Shown piece after piece: positions 39,100 to 49,745 of a DNA stretch of 64,000 nucleotides. Each line of letters starts with the position of its first letter. Position 1 is the first letter of the stretch. The DNA is from Symbiodinium natans. Its lineage: Eukaryota > Sar > Dinophyceae > Suessiales > Symbiodiniaceae. Below the pieces are notes generated by a model. That model had not been told where the DNA came from, made no database searches, and worked only from the letters and a program-made list of their open reading frames with translations. The translations under genes and the position numbers were made by a program. Location: the NCBI GenBank assembly GCA_905221605.1, contig CAJNDS010002376.1, forward strand, positions 55,001 through 119,000, written 5' to 3'.

Positions 39100-41181
39100 A
39101 TGACGCTGAAAGAAACCTCGCTGGACGACCTTGCAGAGGAAGTCGACTACGCTGTGTTCGAAGCGCATCAATGGGCTCTAGAGGAGCATTTGAGTATTCG
39201 ACGCCTAATTGCTGAACAGGAATGTTGCATTTTGGACGAGTTCCATGGATCGGCCAATGAGTCGAATGAGGAAAAAGGATCAGAGACTAGAGAATGGCTG
39301 GTTAAAGCAAAAAGGGCTGAGGAACAGCTCTCGAAGTTTTTGGTCAAAGCAGCTCAAGTTCAGCAAATGGTACAAGAAAATACCGCGCTTGCGCTTGAGG
39401 CAGCAGAGGAGGTTGAGTTCCTGCAAACAAAAACAATCCCTACACAAGAAGCCATGCAAGAGCTGGAAAAGTGGAGGGAATCATTGTCGGACGAGGTGAC
39501 GTCTTTGGTGAAAGAGTTGGAGGTGGTGGAACCAACCACTCAAGAAAAGCTGGACAAATTGGCGGAAGAGCCTAATGCACCGGTGATTGAGTACGTTCCC
39601 AGTCTGGTGGTGTTTACCCGGAAGCAAGGGACAGGGAGGCGACGTGCCCGTATCTGTGCATGTGGAAATTTTATTTCGTCAACGGCAGCTACAGAATACG
39701 AAGGGCCGAGGTCCCTCAGTCGTCACTCGCTGTACGCTCCAGGTTTAGATTCAACTACATTCAGGTGTCAAGTGAGGCACGCAGCATATATGGTGTGGAT
39801 CATCGCTGGCTTAGACATTTCCAAAGCTTTTCTGACGGCGCCGATGAATAGGGCGCAAAGAGAAGGGCGCTTGGTGGTGGTGCAGCCCCCAAGGGCGGCG
39901 GTGAAATTGGGTCTTTGCACAAAGGAGGAGCGGTGGATTGTGAGAAAGGCCTTGTACGGTTTGGCCGAAAGTCCTGCAGCATGGGTGGAGTGGCGAGACC
40001 AACGTCTTCAAGGTATGTCTTGGGTGTCAAAGGACGGACAAGCAATGAGCTTTCAGAGGTCCAATGCAGACCCAAGTCTGTTCCTTATTATGGCACAAGA
40101 AAAGCCGGAAGGAGCAAGCAAGTTGGTAGGGACAATGGGTCTTTACGTGGATGATTTTTTGATGGCTGGGACTATGACAGTGCTCCGGGAAGCTTTGGAA
40201 CACATCAGGAAGGAGTGGAAAACTTCTGAACCCGAGTTCTGTGGTCCAGGCTGTGGTGATGGATTCCTGAAGTTTCTGGGTGTCCAAATCTGGTATCGAA
40301 ATGGCAGCTTCTTTCTCAACCAGGAGGACTTCGTGAGAGATTTGCTGAACCGAAGAGGGTATCAGATTGATGAAACTGGAAAAGGGAGTAACCTGCCAAT
40401 GGTGAAAGAAACTCCAGGTGAAGAAGAGGAGGTGGATATTCCTTCCTTGCGAGCGGCTCAAGGTGCCGTAGGGGAGTTCCTCTGGGTGGCAATTAAAACT
40501 CGACCTGATTTGGCTTTCTGCACAAGCCAGTTGTCTTTGTGGACATCCCGAAGGCCGCGATTTGTGGTTAAAAAGGCTGAGGAGGTATTCCGATACCTTG
40601 CTGCAACTCCAACGTTAGGCCTGACGTTTGGAGCAATCGCAACATGCGAAAAAGAAAGGAATGAGGTGTTGCGTTATGGGCGAGGCGTCAAGGTGGTGGA
40701 GTCCTACGCGGATGCTAGCTTTGCAGCAGGTGAAAACGAAAAGAGCCACTCAGGAGCGGTGGTGGTTTGGGGTGATTGCCCAGTGATGTGGGCAACGCAG
40801 AGACAATCAACGGTGGCTTTAAGTACTGCTGAAGCTGAATTACATGCGTCCATAGAGGGAGCAACGATGATTCAGTCGTGCACCCCTATAATTGCCGCTT
40901 TGGTTGGAACAGGTGAAGAATCGCTGCAAAAAGTGCTGTATACAGATTCGGTTTCGACATGCTCAATCATTCAATATCCGGCTGGAAGCTGGAGGACAAG
41001 ACACCTGAGAATTCGAGCAGCCGGTGTCAGGTCTCTGGTAGACCGCGGTTATATGGTGATCGCGCACCTTCGCGGTGAGTATATGATCGCTGACCTGTTG
41101 ACCAAATTGATGAGTGGACAGGTGTATGCAAAGCAAAGGCACTTTGGGGTCTCCGACTGTTGGTACAAGGGACTGACTTGA
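39100..41181 (+). CDS. pol: Copia reverse transcriptase and RNase H, 693 residues
   Basis: One uninterrupted frame. Residues 1-160 are a charged coiled-coil region. Reverse transcriptase starts near residue 165 with PSLVVFTRKQGTGRRRARIC, then LDISKAFLTAP (about 233, first catalytic aspartate) and LYVDDFLMAG (about 348, the YVDD active site). RNase H begins near residue 538 with YADASFAAGENEKSHSG and continues with STAEAELHASIEGA (catalytic glutamate) and ADLLTKLMSGQ. The family copies the element's RNA into DNA in cytoplasmic particles. The frame carries all catalytic residues and no stop, unlike the upstream half of the element. It is probably the C-terminal half of a longer polyprotein, so the ATG at 39100 may not be used. 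Confidence 0.9.
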   Translation: MTLKETSLDDLAEEVDYAVFEAHQWALEEHLSIRRLIAEQECCILDEFHGSANESNEEKGSETREWLVKAKRAEEQLSKFLVKAAQVQQMVQENTALALEAAEEVEFLQTKTIPTQEAMQELEKWRESLSDEVTSLVKELEVVEPTTQEKLDKLAEEPNAPVIEYVPSLVVFTRKQGTGRRRARICACGNFISSTAATEYEGPRSLSRHSLYAPGLDSTTFRCQVRHAAYMVWIIAGLDISKAFLTAPMNRAQREGRLVVVQPPRAAVKLGLCTKEERWIVRKALYGLAESPAAWVEWRDQRLQGMSWVSKDGQAMSFQRSNADPSLFLIMAQEKPEGASKLVGTMGLYVDDFLMAGTMTVLREALEHIRKEWKTSEPEFCGPGCGDGFLKFLGVQIWYRNGSFFLNQEDFVRDLLNRRGYQIDETGKGSNLPMVKETPGEEEEVDIPSLRAAQGAVGEFLWVAIKTRPDLAFCTSQLSLWTSRRPRFVVKKAEEVFRYLAATPTLGLTFGAIATCEKERNEVLRYGRGVKVVESYADASFAAGENEKSHSGAVVVWGDCPVMWATQRQSTVALSTAEAELHASIEGATMIQSCTPIIAALVGTGEESLQKVLYTDSVSTCSIIQYPAGSWRTRHLRIRAAGVRSLVDRGYMVIAHLRGEYMIADLLTKLMSGQVYAKQRHFGVSDCWYKGLT

Positions 41182-41199
41182 AGAGGGCCTCGCTTGCAA

Positions 41200-41645
41200 T
41201 GGCGGTCATGATGGTGGCTGCATCTCTGCAAGGGATGGCAACTGGTGGAGAAGAAGTGTCAAATGCTGGTTTCTTTTGCTCAGAAGAAGGGGTGTGCAAG
41301 GTCGCCAACACATCTACGGTTATGGTTCTGGCTCAAGGTATTGAAATGCTCGTCAACAATTCAGACCTTGTTGCGTATTTGGTGGCAGCAATTATACTCT
41401 GGGAGTTGGCATGGTGCCTCTTTCGGCAGCTGTTTAAAAGGCTGTGGGTTAAGAAAGTGGTGGTTATTCCTGCGAGTGCCACTTTGTATACAACAGTGGG
41501 TGGGAACTGTATGCACGCAAGCAGTGACTGTGATGTTCTGCGATATTCACAGCCCAGGGCTAAGACGCTTTGTAAGCATTGCCTCAAGGATGGCTGGGTG
41601 GTGAATGCCGAGTTCCTTGGTGAGGAACGGGCCGCTGGAACGTGA
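41200..41645 (+). CDS. Membrane-anchored cysteine ORF at the copia 3' end
   Basis: Starts 18 bases after the polymerase stop, in another frame. The 148-residue product begins with a signal-like hydrophobic stretch (MAVMMVAASLQGMA), has two N-x-S/T sites (NTST, NNSD), a membrane segment DLVAYLVAAIILWELAWCLF followed by basic residues, and a tail with a C-x5-C...C-x2-C pattern (CMHASSDC, CKHC). Dinoflagellate copia polyproteins often end in a hydrophobic segment and a short cysteine tail, so a frameshift may have split this part from the polymerase. An envelope-like role is possible but not shown. Confidence 0.5.
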
Positions 41646-41801
41646 ATTTTTCAAGTGCGAGGTGAAGAAATCCTCGATGGTAAGGGATTCGGCCAATGAG
41701 CTGAAGGTTCGTCCTGGATGACGTAAAACCATAATGTGCATTTCAAGCAGCTGGCTGCTACCTAAATGGCGGTTTTTGGCCAAAGGTCTGCACCTCCAAT
41801 G

Positions 41802-41823
41802 TGTCCTAGGAAATCCTAGGACA
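41802..41823. other. 22-bp palindrome
   Basis: Nine-base arms TGTCCTAGG and CCTAGGACA are separated by AAAT (41811-41814). It lies about 160 bases past the last copia ORF and could be an inverted end such as an LTR border, though I found no partner copy upstream of the element. Confidence 0.6.
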
Positions 41824-41904
41824 GGGGGAGTGCGGAGCTGCAGTTGGTATTGTAAAAAAGAGTTGATGTTGGAAGGTGAAGGGGTCAATGTACCCGGCAC
41901 AAAT

Positions 41905-41916
41905 TTTTGGCTCAAG
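41905..41916 (+). promoter_or_regulatory. Relict spliced-leader-like site
   Basis: The 12 bases TTTTGGCTCAAG equal the 3' end of the 22-nt dinoflagellate spliced leader (known to end CCATTTTGGCTCAAG). The bases further upstream do not match. Truncated leader copies in the genome are the known mark of mRNA retroposition. A chance match is possible but unlikely in a window of this size. Confidence 0.35.
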
Positions 41917-42883
41917 AACTTGGGCATGCGCCCTGAAGAAAGAAGTGTGTGTTGGTTTGGTGTTGGTTGGTCCAGGGGATCCAGGGCTTCTGTTGGGGTT
42001 GACTGTTTTGTTCCCTGTCCTCCTTCGGTTGCCCCCCGTACCAGCGACACAAGAGGAGGGTGCTGCTGGAGCAGATATTCCAGAGTCCCAGCTTGAGAAG
42101 GTTCCAGAATGGCTACAGTTTGGAGGAAGTCGGGCTGCCTGCAGTCTTCCCTGAATCCGCACCGTAGGTGTGGGAAGGGCTGGGGGAAGTGCTGGGGCCA
42201 GAAGAAGACGCTTCCGCATTGGCCTGGCCGCTAGCCAGAGCAAGCCAAAGCACGTGGGGGCTAGGCTTTTACCCTCTCCCTTTTGGGTTCCCTTCCCCTT
42301 CTTCGTTTCGGTTTTCGGGTTTGAGGCGGAGCACTTGTTGGCCAAGATCGGAGCTAGGGAGCTTGAAGGTATTTTGTTAGCGCTGTGCAAGCTTCACTTA
42401 TGGCTGCTAGAGCAATGACAGAGGATAAGATCCGCAAGCTAGAGATCACCATCCTGGCACTAGCACGCCTTCTTGCGACAAGAGCCAGGGCAATAGCCCC
42501 TCCTGGTCTTCCAGTATGCCAAAATCGTGGTACAAATAAGGTTTCTGTTGCGTTCTAGTGTTCCAGAAGACCAGCCATAAGCCTCATGGCCTTATGGAAG
42601 CATGTCAAACATTCTTGAACACTCTTGGAGCATTGGGGTCTTTAGGACTTTCCTCAAACAAGCTAGGGCACTAAAACGCACTTTATGGCCATCACCACGG
42701 CCTGCTCCACTGGTCCCACCTTTAGCGTCTGCTTTTGTTCCTGCCGGCTCCAGCTTTCTGTTTAATAGCAAGGCGGGTTTTGCCCGTGCCACCTTCTTCT
42801 TTACTTGCGGGTTAGGACCGCTGGTCTTTCTGGCGCCGTACTATTCTGATGGCTTTTAAATGGCGGCCTGTTCCGTCTGGTAG

Positions 42884-43577
42884 TCTTTCCCCTCTAAATC
42901 GGTAGCTGTTGCTACTCGCAGGCTTTCTTTCTGGAAACTAGAAGGGCTCTGCTGACTGCGGCCCCAGGTTCTACTTGGGTATGTGGCCGGACTGAGCACA
43001 GTTGTGTGCCTGGGTGTTGGGAACTCTGGGTCGGTCTTTCAATAATCGAACCGCAAGTTGTGTTGGCTGTTGCTCGGGGTTGCTCCACTGGCTGACCACC
43101 ATGGGGTGCCCGGGCTGGTCTTGCATCCGCTGTTCTTGCTGACAAGTCCCCACTGGCTGACCACCATGGGCGCGCGCTGGCCTTTCCTCTTGCTGCGGGC
43201 CAGAGTAAGGAGTTAACTGCTGTTTGGTCGTCTTTCCCCTCGGAATCGGTAGCTGTGCTACTCGCAGGCTTCCTTTCTGGGAAACTAGGAGGGCTCTGCT
43301 GACTGCGGCCCCAGGTTCTACTTGGGTATGTGGCCGGACTGAGCACAGTTGTGCGTCTGGGTGTGGGGGAGTGGGGGAGTGGGGGAGTTGGAAACTTTGG
43401 GTCGGGCTTTAATAATAGAGCCGCAAGTTGTGTTGGCTGTTGCTCGGGGTTGCTCCACTGGCTGACCACCATGGGGTGCCCTGGGCTGGTCTTGCATCCG
43501 CTGTTCTTGCTGACAAGTCCCCACTGGCTGACCACCATGGGGCGCGTGCTGGCCTTGCCTCTCCTCTGGGAAAGTTG
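42884..43577. repeat. 347-bp tandem duplication
   Basis: Two adjacent copies with a 347-bp period: TCTTTCCCCTC at 42884 recurs at 43231, and the shared sequence continues to about 43570. Each unit itself contains CCACTGGCTGACCACCATGG twice. The 230-codon minus frame that spans both copies reads them in different frames, since 347 is not a multiple of three, so the peptide is not repeated and the frame is probably accidental. Confidence 0.85.
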
Positions 43578-43959
43578 GCCACTCTGTACCTTCCTTTTCG
43601 CCACTGTGTGCCTGGTACCTGCCCGTGTTGGTCGGAAACTTCGCTGTCCTTCTTCGATTTACAGCTTTCCGTGCTAACCTTCGTTGCACCAGTGGCTTCA
43701 TGATGGTGGTTTTGATGATCTGGCAAACTCTCGCATTTTGCAACTTCCCCGCATGCTCTGCGCTGCTTGATTACACCTGGATTTCTGCGACGACTTCGAG
43801 TACTGAGCGCGGGGGACACCTAGACGTTTGGCGCTTTTGGTTTTGGCGGGTTGCTGCGGGTTTTTGTGGTTGTGTTTGGTGGTGTTTTTGGTGTGTGCTT
43901 GCTTTGGTTTTCGCGCCTGCGACTGTTTCACCTCTAGTGCTGAGACCCACAAGGACGGC
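43578..43959. other. Spacer, G/T-rich
   Basis: The stretch contains a GTTTTTG/GGTTTTG-rich part at 43830-43920 and no recognisable gene. If the minus-strand ORF1 belongs to a LINE, its second ORF should start here, and it does not. Confidence 0.4.
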
Positions 43960-45071
43960 CTACTGCGCTGCTGATGTAGTAGAGAGGCGACGGTTCCAAA
44001 AAAAAATGACTGCATGTAGCGGCTGGCGTTCGAGCCGCTCTTTGAAGGAGAGATCTCTTTCAATCTTGATATGGTAATCTCCACTGGAGGAATCGTCTAC
44101 ACGGAAGTACCTCTTACCAGTGCGAAAGCGCTGGAAGAACAGTTTCGCATTGTCATCAGCAAGGAATATCACTTTCAAAAACCCCTGTGTAGTCGATAAG
44201 AGGTGATTAGTTACGGACTGGACGTGGGAGGAGCCCATCTCAGCTGAGGAGAGCAAGTATCGCAAGTTGCTATCTATGGACTTCTTTGTAGCGAAGGGGG
44301 GAATATTGTGAATGAGAACGGTACGCATATGGAGGTCTGCAGAACCTGCCAAATTGTTGAAGTGCTCTATGGTAAGTCGACGATCTGCACTCTTGAACCT
44401 AGCATCGAGGGCTTGGGAGTTCTGCTGTTGCATCTGGTTCATGGCAGGGAGAACGTGGTGGGTATGATATTGCTCCAAGAATTCTTTGATGTTATCGGCA
44501 GTAGCCGCAAAGTTAGGGTTGAGGTTATGGGAAACCGCGGGAGCTGAAGATTCTGATGGAGTTGGGGTAAGGAAGGAGTTTGAGGCTGTATCCAACTTGG
44601 GGAGCTTATGCTGCTTCCTTCTGAGCTTGAAGGCCTGGAGTGCCTCTGGGTTATGTTGCAAATGCTCCCTATGGGCGGGGTCCATATCACCCCACTCTAT
44701 GGGTTCATCGTCAGATTCTGTCTTAGCTGACTGGTTGGTGAGTTGTCTGGTTCTAGCCTGCACTACACTGGGCATCGAGGAGAGAGAGATCCTGCTTTGT
44801 GAGTGGAGAGGAGAGCATCGAACTGCTCTTTGGGGATTTCAGTAACCGTAGTACCCGTGACCATTTGGTACTTGCCATTAGAGTGTTCTACCAACTTTTG
44901 GGAGGGAGCTATGGGGAATTCTTTGGGGGCCATTGCAGCCAGGGAGGTGTCGGCGGCCGCTGCTACTGCAGCTTCGGTAGATGGGAGCTCGGCTTGCAAC
45001 TCGCAAGGCGCGGCTTTAGCCATGTGGGGCGCAGGAGCTGCGCCATCGGACGGGGGCGGGGATTCTGCCAT
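43960..45071 (-). pseudogene. ORF1-like RRM protein, probably of a LINE
   Basis: A minus frame starts at 45071 (MAESPPPSDGAAPAP) and runs to 44763. A second frame (44775-43960, 271 codons) continues after a one-base shift in a CT run near 44780. The second part has an acidic segment, DNIKEFLEQYHTHHVLPAMN, and an RRM-like fold: TVLIHNIPPFATKKSIDSNL (beta1, alpha1), HVQSVTNHLLS (beta2), GFLKVIFLADDNAKLFFQRF (beta3, alpha2). Upstream RNA-binding ORFs of this shape accompany LINE retrotransposons. No endonuclease or reverse transcriptase follows, and the frame ends beside a nine-base A run (T on the coding strand) at about 43998. I call it an orphan ORF1, moderately sure of the RRM and less so of the LINE origin. 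Confidence 0.45.
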
Positions 45072-46192
45072 GGCAGATCTAGCGAAAGTACAGATACCGT
45101 GAGTGAACTCTAGCAAAAGTCTTAGGACAGGGCACGACTAAAACTAAGAAAATGAACCAAGAACAAATAAACTCCTTAGGATCAAACAAGGCTATAACGC
45201 GATAAAAGGCGCAATATGCGAAGAACGCAAAAGTGATCCCTAGGAAAGCTCCCTACCTTAGGGGCTCCCACTGGGCTGTGGGACAGCTCTGTGCTCGAGC
45301 CTATAGTTTAGCGTGCTTGTAGATTTTACTCTGTACTCACATGTACTTTTGCGCTCCGCCGTGTTCGCCAGGAGAATGAGCAGCTTCGCAGCTTCAGCTG
45401 AGTTTTGGGTTTTCACAGTCCCATTCGATGCCACGATGCCTGATTCTGAGGATGATCCACACATGTTTATCGCAGATCCTCGTGATGGTCTGAAGTGCAG
45501 GATTTTTCTCGCGCATCATGTCTTTGTTTTCAACGTATTTCTGCATGCGCTGGATTTGCTTGCAATAGAGTTCCCCATGCAGTCCTCTTGAAGCTTGTGG
45601 GGGCTGCCATCCACTGTTTCGTGAGACATTGTTTAGCAACACATGTCGCAGTGTTTTTGGGTGGAAAGCGGCGGCTCTTGTGAAACAATCTGCCTCCCCC
45701 GCCGCTTTCCGTGGGTGAGCAGCTAGGCTTGCGGCTGCAGGCACGAATCATGAGTCGAACGCAACCATCCGTTGCTGGAAGGTGAGAAGATGCATCACGC
45801 GGCATGTCGAAACATGTGCCTTCAGTGATGCAGGCAAGCAGCTGGTGCACAGCACAAAAACCAGTTGCATCCAGCGTAATTAGTCTGGGTAGCTGTATAT
45901 CATTTAGTATGTCAGCGCATTTGCCAGACAAGTGTGCGTTGCGACGTATCGGTTTGCGAATATGGCTGCGAGTGCGAGTGATGCTAGAAAAGTTGAAGGA
46001 ATGCCCATGCAACAGTTCTCCTTTGGAATTGAAGAATTTGTTGTTGGAGCAGGGCTCTTGTCTTGGAGTGCCTCAGTTCTTTGGCTCTGCAGGACAGCGC
46101 GTCTCTGGGCAGCTCCAAACAAACTTGGATCTCCTGATGCCTTGAAATTGCTGAGGACGAACAGAGGGCCTGCCCCTTTCCGCGGAAGCTTT
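45072..46192. other. Spacer with no firm gene
   Basis: Plus frames at 45313-45591 and 45932-46279 are open but carry no motif; the second runs into the tandem repeat that follows. Confidence 0.4.
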
Positions 46193-46520
46193 GGGGGCAT
46201 CTGCACTCAGATTGTCAATCCTCAACCCCCTTCGAACACTATCTTGTATCCAGATTTACGGAAAGAGCCTCTTTTTTAAGATGGCTCGTTCAGAAATGGC
46301 TTTTGCAGCATAGACCGGCAAACGGGGGCATGTGCAGTGAGATTTTCAATCCTGAAACCAAATATCTTGTAGTCAGATTTACGGAAGGAGCCTTTTTTTC
46401 AAAGATGGCTCGTTCAGAATTGGATTTTTGCAGCATGGCAAGCGGGGGCATCTGCAGTCAGATTTTCAATCCTAAACCCCCTTCAAGCCAAACACTTGTT
46501 CAGATTTACGGAAGGAATTG
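46193..46520. repeat. Tandem repeat, unit about 120-131 bp
   Basis: Copies start at GGGGGCAT in positions 46193, 46324 and 46444 and share GCAGTCAGATTTTCAATCCT and CAGATTTACGGAA(G/A)GA phrases. The third copy is partial. The units differ in length by 11 bases, so no frame is kept. Confidence 0.85.
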
Positions 46521-48740
46521 ATCTTTTGAAAGTCCATGCGTTTCATAACACGTGTTAATGAATTCGTATTAGGCCCTGTATTCCTTGAAGAAAATAGAAA
46601 GCTCATACAATCATAATTCAAGTAAATGTTGTCGGAGACATGTTGCGGCCTCATGTAGTGCGTTCTGGCTCGAACCTAAAGAGATTGAGTCTCTCAAGAA
46701 CTTTGTTGCGCCCTTAATCGTTGTTCGTTGCCTTGTCTTGCATGGACTCTTTCCACAACATATCTGCAAGGTGACACTGCGGCAAAGACGAGCGATGCCT
46801 CGATTTGCGAGTGGTCTTGTTGGCCGCCAAGTTTGCGTTGTGCGCCATCTGCCGCAACACGGGGGATCACAATCGCTGCGCCAACGTTCAACATTCAAGG
46901 CTTTTGTGTCATGGCTTCTTGCGTCGGAAGCCTGGGCTTACGGGCCGAACTATGGCAACACCAGTTGTTTGCTCTGGCAGGCAGCATGACCGATGTGCTA
47001 TAGAACTTGACAGTTTGATTCTTCACACGATTGATGTTTGCAGGGAGACGGGTGCGAAAGCATTAGAGAACAGACATTGTGTGCCAGGACCCAAGTACAT
47101 AAAGTGCTCACACGTTGCAACATGTCGAAGACTCTCGCTGAAATCCAGGTGAATAGTCGCGACGGCATGGCCCACGACTTGTTTGGAAACGTTCGAGTAG
47201 GCCCATCCGCCATGCCATGAAGTGCTGCAATTTTTGGTGATCGTGAGTTTTCCAAGATGTGGTGATTCGGTTGAATTGGTTCCGTCTGCAGGTAAGCCCT
47301 GTGCCTGGCATAAATCAGGGGTATGTGCGTGAGAGCCTTGGGTCGCCTCTGGAGGTCACTAGCAGTCAGCCAGCCAACCTCACCAAGGCGTGTGGATGAT
47401 TGGACCCGCAAGTTGGAGAACCCAAGTACTCGGCCCAGTTGTGACATCGTTTGTGCAAATTGCAGCATGTTACACCCCCGGGCCCATTGGATGCCAGCTT
47501 TGGGCATTGAGGCGACTATACCGTGGCCAAGTGCAAGGTCGTTGTGCATTCGCGACATGACAACAATCACGTGCGCCAATGCGCATCTCTAAAGCCATGT
47601 CAGGAGAACGCCACCATCGACAATACCATTGCCACGGTGACACCTCCCGCGGCTTCCCAGGGACAGTTCAGTTCGGATGCCAGGGTGCGCACCCGAGAAG
47701 TGAATCAAAATGGAACGTCGGAGTGGAAACGAAGGCCTTGAAAGGCTTGAGCACAAATCAGAGGTGAGTTGGTGCAAGGTGCAAAGCAGTGGTCATGCCG
47801 AGGCCCACATGCCATGGAGCAAGGTTGAGTTGATGCCAATGGATGGTGGCATCGACAGAGCTTGCCGTGGAGTGATGCAGACCCAGACCGGGTTCGCCCA
47901 GCCTGATCTTCTTTGTGCACATTGTGCTCCACGTTGTGCGTTTGACATGGATCCCGCATGGCGCCAGGCACGTTGCACGCCTGTACAACCTCTGGACGGG
48001 TTGATCACATTGCTTTGTTGCTGAAGTTTGCATAGTTATGTGTGCAGCAGGTCAATGTTGGTCGTGATGTTTTTTGCAACGTGCTGGGCACGACATGTAG
48101 GACTGCACAGAATCTTGAAGACTGCAAGGCATGGGTGAGTTCCTTCGCTGGGGAAATCCTGAAGTTATGTATTCAGAGTCAGAGACTTCGGGCCAGAGGG
48201 TTCAGTGATGCTGCCAGGCTCTTTGCACCGATTCGTGCAAGGGAGTTGAGTTCCAAGCCGAGAACAAGTACTGTGAGGCAGGTGTTTTTTTCGAAGTTCT
48301 CATTCTCGCGGCAATCATTTTTAAACTGTCTTGGCTCGAGGTCTGGTATGGAGATGTCCTTTTCTCAACGCCGAACCCAGGGTTTGAATGTGCTGCGCTC
48401 AGACTCGGAAGTGATTCTGTACCTCTGACCTTCTAGGCGAAACAAGTCAGAATTTTCATCAAAGGCTTCGCAGTTCGTTTGCTTTCAGGTTACGTTCGAA
48501 AGAACCAGGCCGAATTGAGTTTTGTGGCCTTCCGTATGCGAGACAACATCACAGTGTGAGTGGCAGGACCAGGCTGCCAAGCTCGCGATGGTGCGCCCGC
48601 AGGACTCGAAAGGGGGGGCTCAAATTCTCGACGGGGAGAACTCAAGGAAGAGGAAGCCAGGAAGGACGTACCTGTCCGACTTGTTTAAATTGAGGACCAA
48701 AGCTGCCTCCGGGCGGAGCCGAAGGGCTGCGCTGCTCTGA
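46521..48740 (+). other. Left margin of the cysteine-rich array, possible decayed modules
   Basis: Three plus-strand stretches recall the cysteine modules further right but do not match them fully: FALCAICRNTGDHNRC (about 46815-46870), CASLKPCQENATI (about 47580) and LCAHCAPRCAFDMDP (about 47910-47955). There are no matching splice sites of the array type. They may be diverged exons of the same family or chance. The rest shows nothing recognisable. Confidence 0.3.
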
Positions 48741-48826
48741 AGGACAGCAGCAAGAAAGCTTTTGGAAGAGACTTGTGGACCTTGTGGAGCTCAGAGGCTG
48801 CCATGTGTTGCCATGTCCTGGGGCAG

Positions 48827-49004
48827 GATCGATTCAGCTGCCTCAGCAGCAAGGATGCCAGTGAGAAAGAGGATGTTTTTGGTTTGAAGGCTAGCAGCTG
48901 GTGAATTGCTTTTCTCTGATTCCTCATAATTTTCTTCTTCCTCTGGTGATTCTTGTGCTCTGCCACAAGGTGAATGATGAGCCATGTGTTTGGTGTGGTG
49001 GGGG
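48827..49004 (+). CDS. Cysteine-rich array unit 1 (S and E exons)
   Basis: Exon S begins after an AG|GATCG acceptor and reads DRFSCLSSKDASEKEDVFGLK, of which the C-L-S-S-K-D core is shared with other units; it ends with AAG at 48889. An 80-bp intron (48890-48969) starts GC and ends AG. Exon E (48970-49004, 35 nt) reads VNDEPCVWCGG and stops before a GC donor. No F exon with the AG|GNNTGC acceptor follows within range, so this unit is incomplete. The function is unknown. The splice sites and the C-V-W-C motif tie it to the array. Confidence 0.6.
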
Positions 49005-49089
49005 GCAGAGACCTCAGGTCTGCCTTAGTCACAAGCCTTAGTCATCCTTGACCGGGCCGATGACATAGCTTGCTTTGAGGCTTGCAGGG

Positions 49090-49180
49090 TTCGACAGAGG
49101 TACACAGGGTTACACAGGGTTACACAGGGTTTCACAGGGTTTCACAGGGTTTCATAGGGTTTTACAAGGTTTGACAGGGT
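49090..49180. repeat. Tandem repeat (ACACAGGGTT)n
   Basis: About eight copies of a 10-11 base unit, drifting from TACACAGGGT to TTCACAGGGT and TTTACAAGGT. It lies in the spacer between units 1 and 2. Confidence 0.85.
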
Positions 49181-49745
49181 TTTGAAGTTTGCACAGCAGG
49201 GGCGTACAGTGCAAGCCGGCTGACAAAGCTTCAAGGCTGTGCCACACTGGCGGCGTGAGTATGTGCGAGCCGTTCGATTTCTTGATGCGTGGGGCGGGCA
49301 AGGACTCGTGACTTCTGCTCGTGAAGGTAGCTGCAGCATGTGGCACGTCAGAGCATTAGCCCATGCAGAGAAATCGTCTGTTTGGGCTGTTCTCTCTAGT
49401 CGTGCAAGGGCCGTGTGTGGTGAGTCACTGATAGTCTATGTTGTGGTTGAGCTTGTCATTGTCCCAGGACCATGCGTTCGGAAGCTTTACAGCCTCCGGG
49501 GTCTTTGAGACACCATCCTGCGAGGACCTGGTCAGAGTATTGCAATTGTTGACATTCTGACTTCTTTTGCACATCTTTTTTTTTGTGCTCTTGGAACTTA
49601 CAACTGCGTCAGCTTTCTCTTTGCTACGAAGGAAGGCCAGGCAGCTGTCTTTGCCCAAACAGACACCTGGTGGCAGCCAGAGCGCCCTCTGGAGGCTTCA
49701 GAATGGCCTCAAAAAATTTCTTTAAGATTCTCAGAATTCCGGCGA

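Larger units (their letters stand above)
35900..41650 (+). mobile_element. Degraded Ty1/copia-type retrotransposon
   Basis: The element holds, in order, unplaced 5' sequence, a reversed GGPPC-domain fragment, the start of an integrase, a linker, a dioxygenase-like domain, reverse transcriptase and RNase H, and a short membrane-anchored ORF. The order integrase before reverse transcriptase marks copia. I could not find a gag zinc knuckle, a protease or a pair of LTRs. The integrase core is cut short after its first aspartate, and the first 3 kb change frame several times, so this copy is not autonomous. The 693-codon frame at 39100-41181 remains open, which argues for fairly recent activity of the family. 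Borders are approximate. Confidence 0.8.
41651..42883. other. Spacer downstream of the copia element
   Basis: This stretch has no named gene. A plus frame at 41876-42154 includes a leucine-rich segment (LLLGLTVLFPVLLRL), and another short plus frame at about 42400 reads MTEDKIRKLEITILALARLL. They could be remnants of element or cellular coding sequence. A palindrome and a spliced-leader-like site lie at its left end. Confidence 0.35.

Noticed and set aside
42912-43604. A 230-codon minus frame as a gene
   Set aside because: It crosses a 347-bp tandem duplication in two different phases, so the DNA repeat is conserved and the peptide is not.
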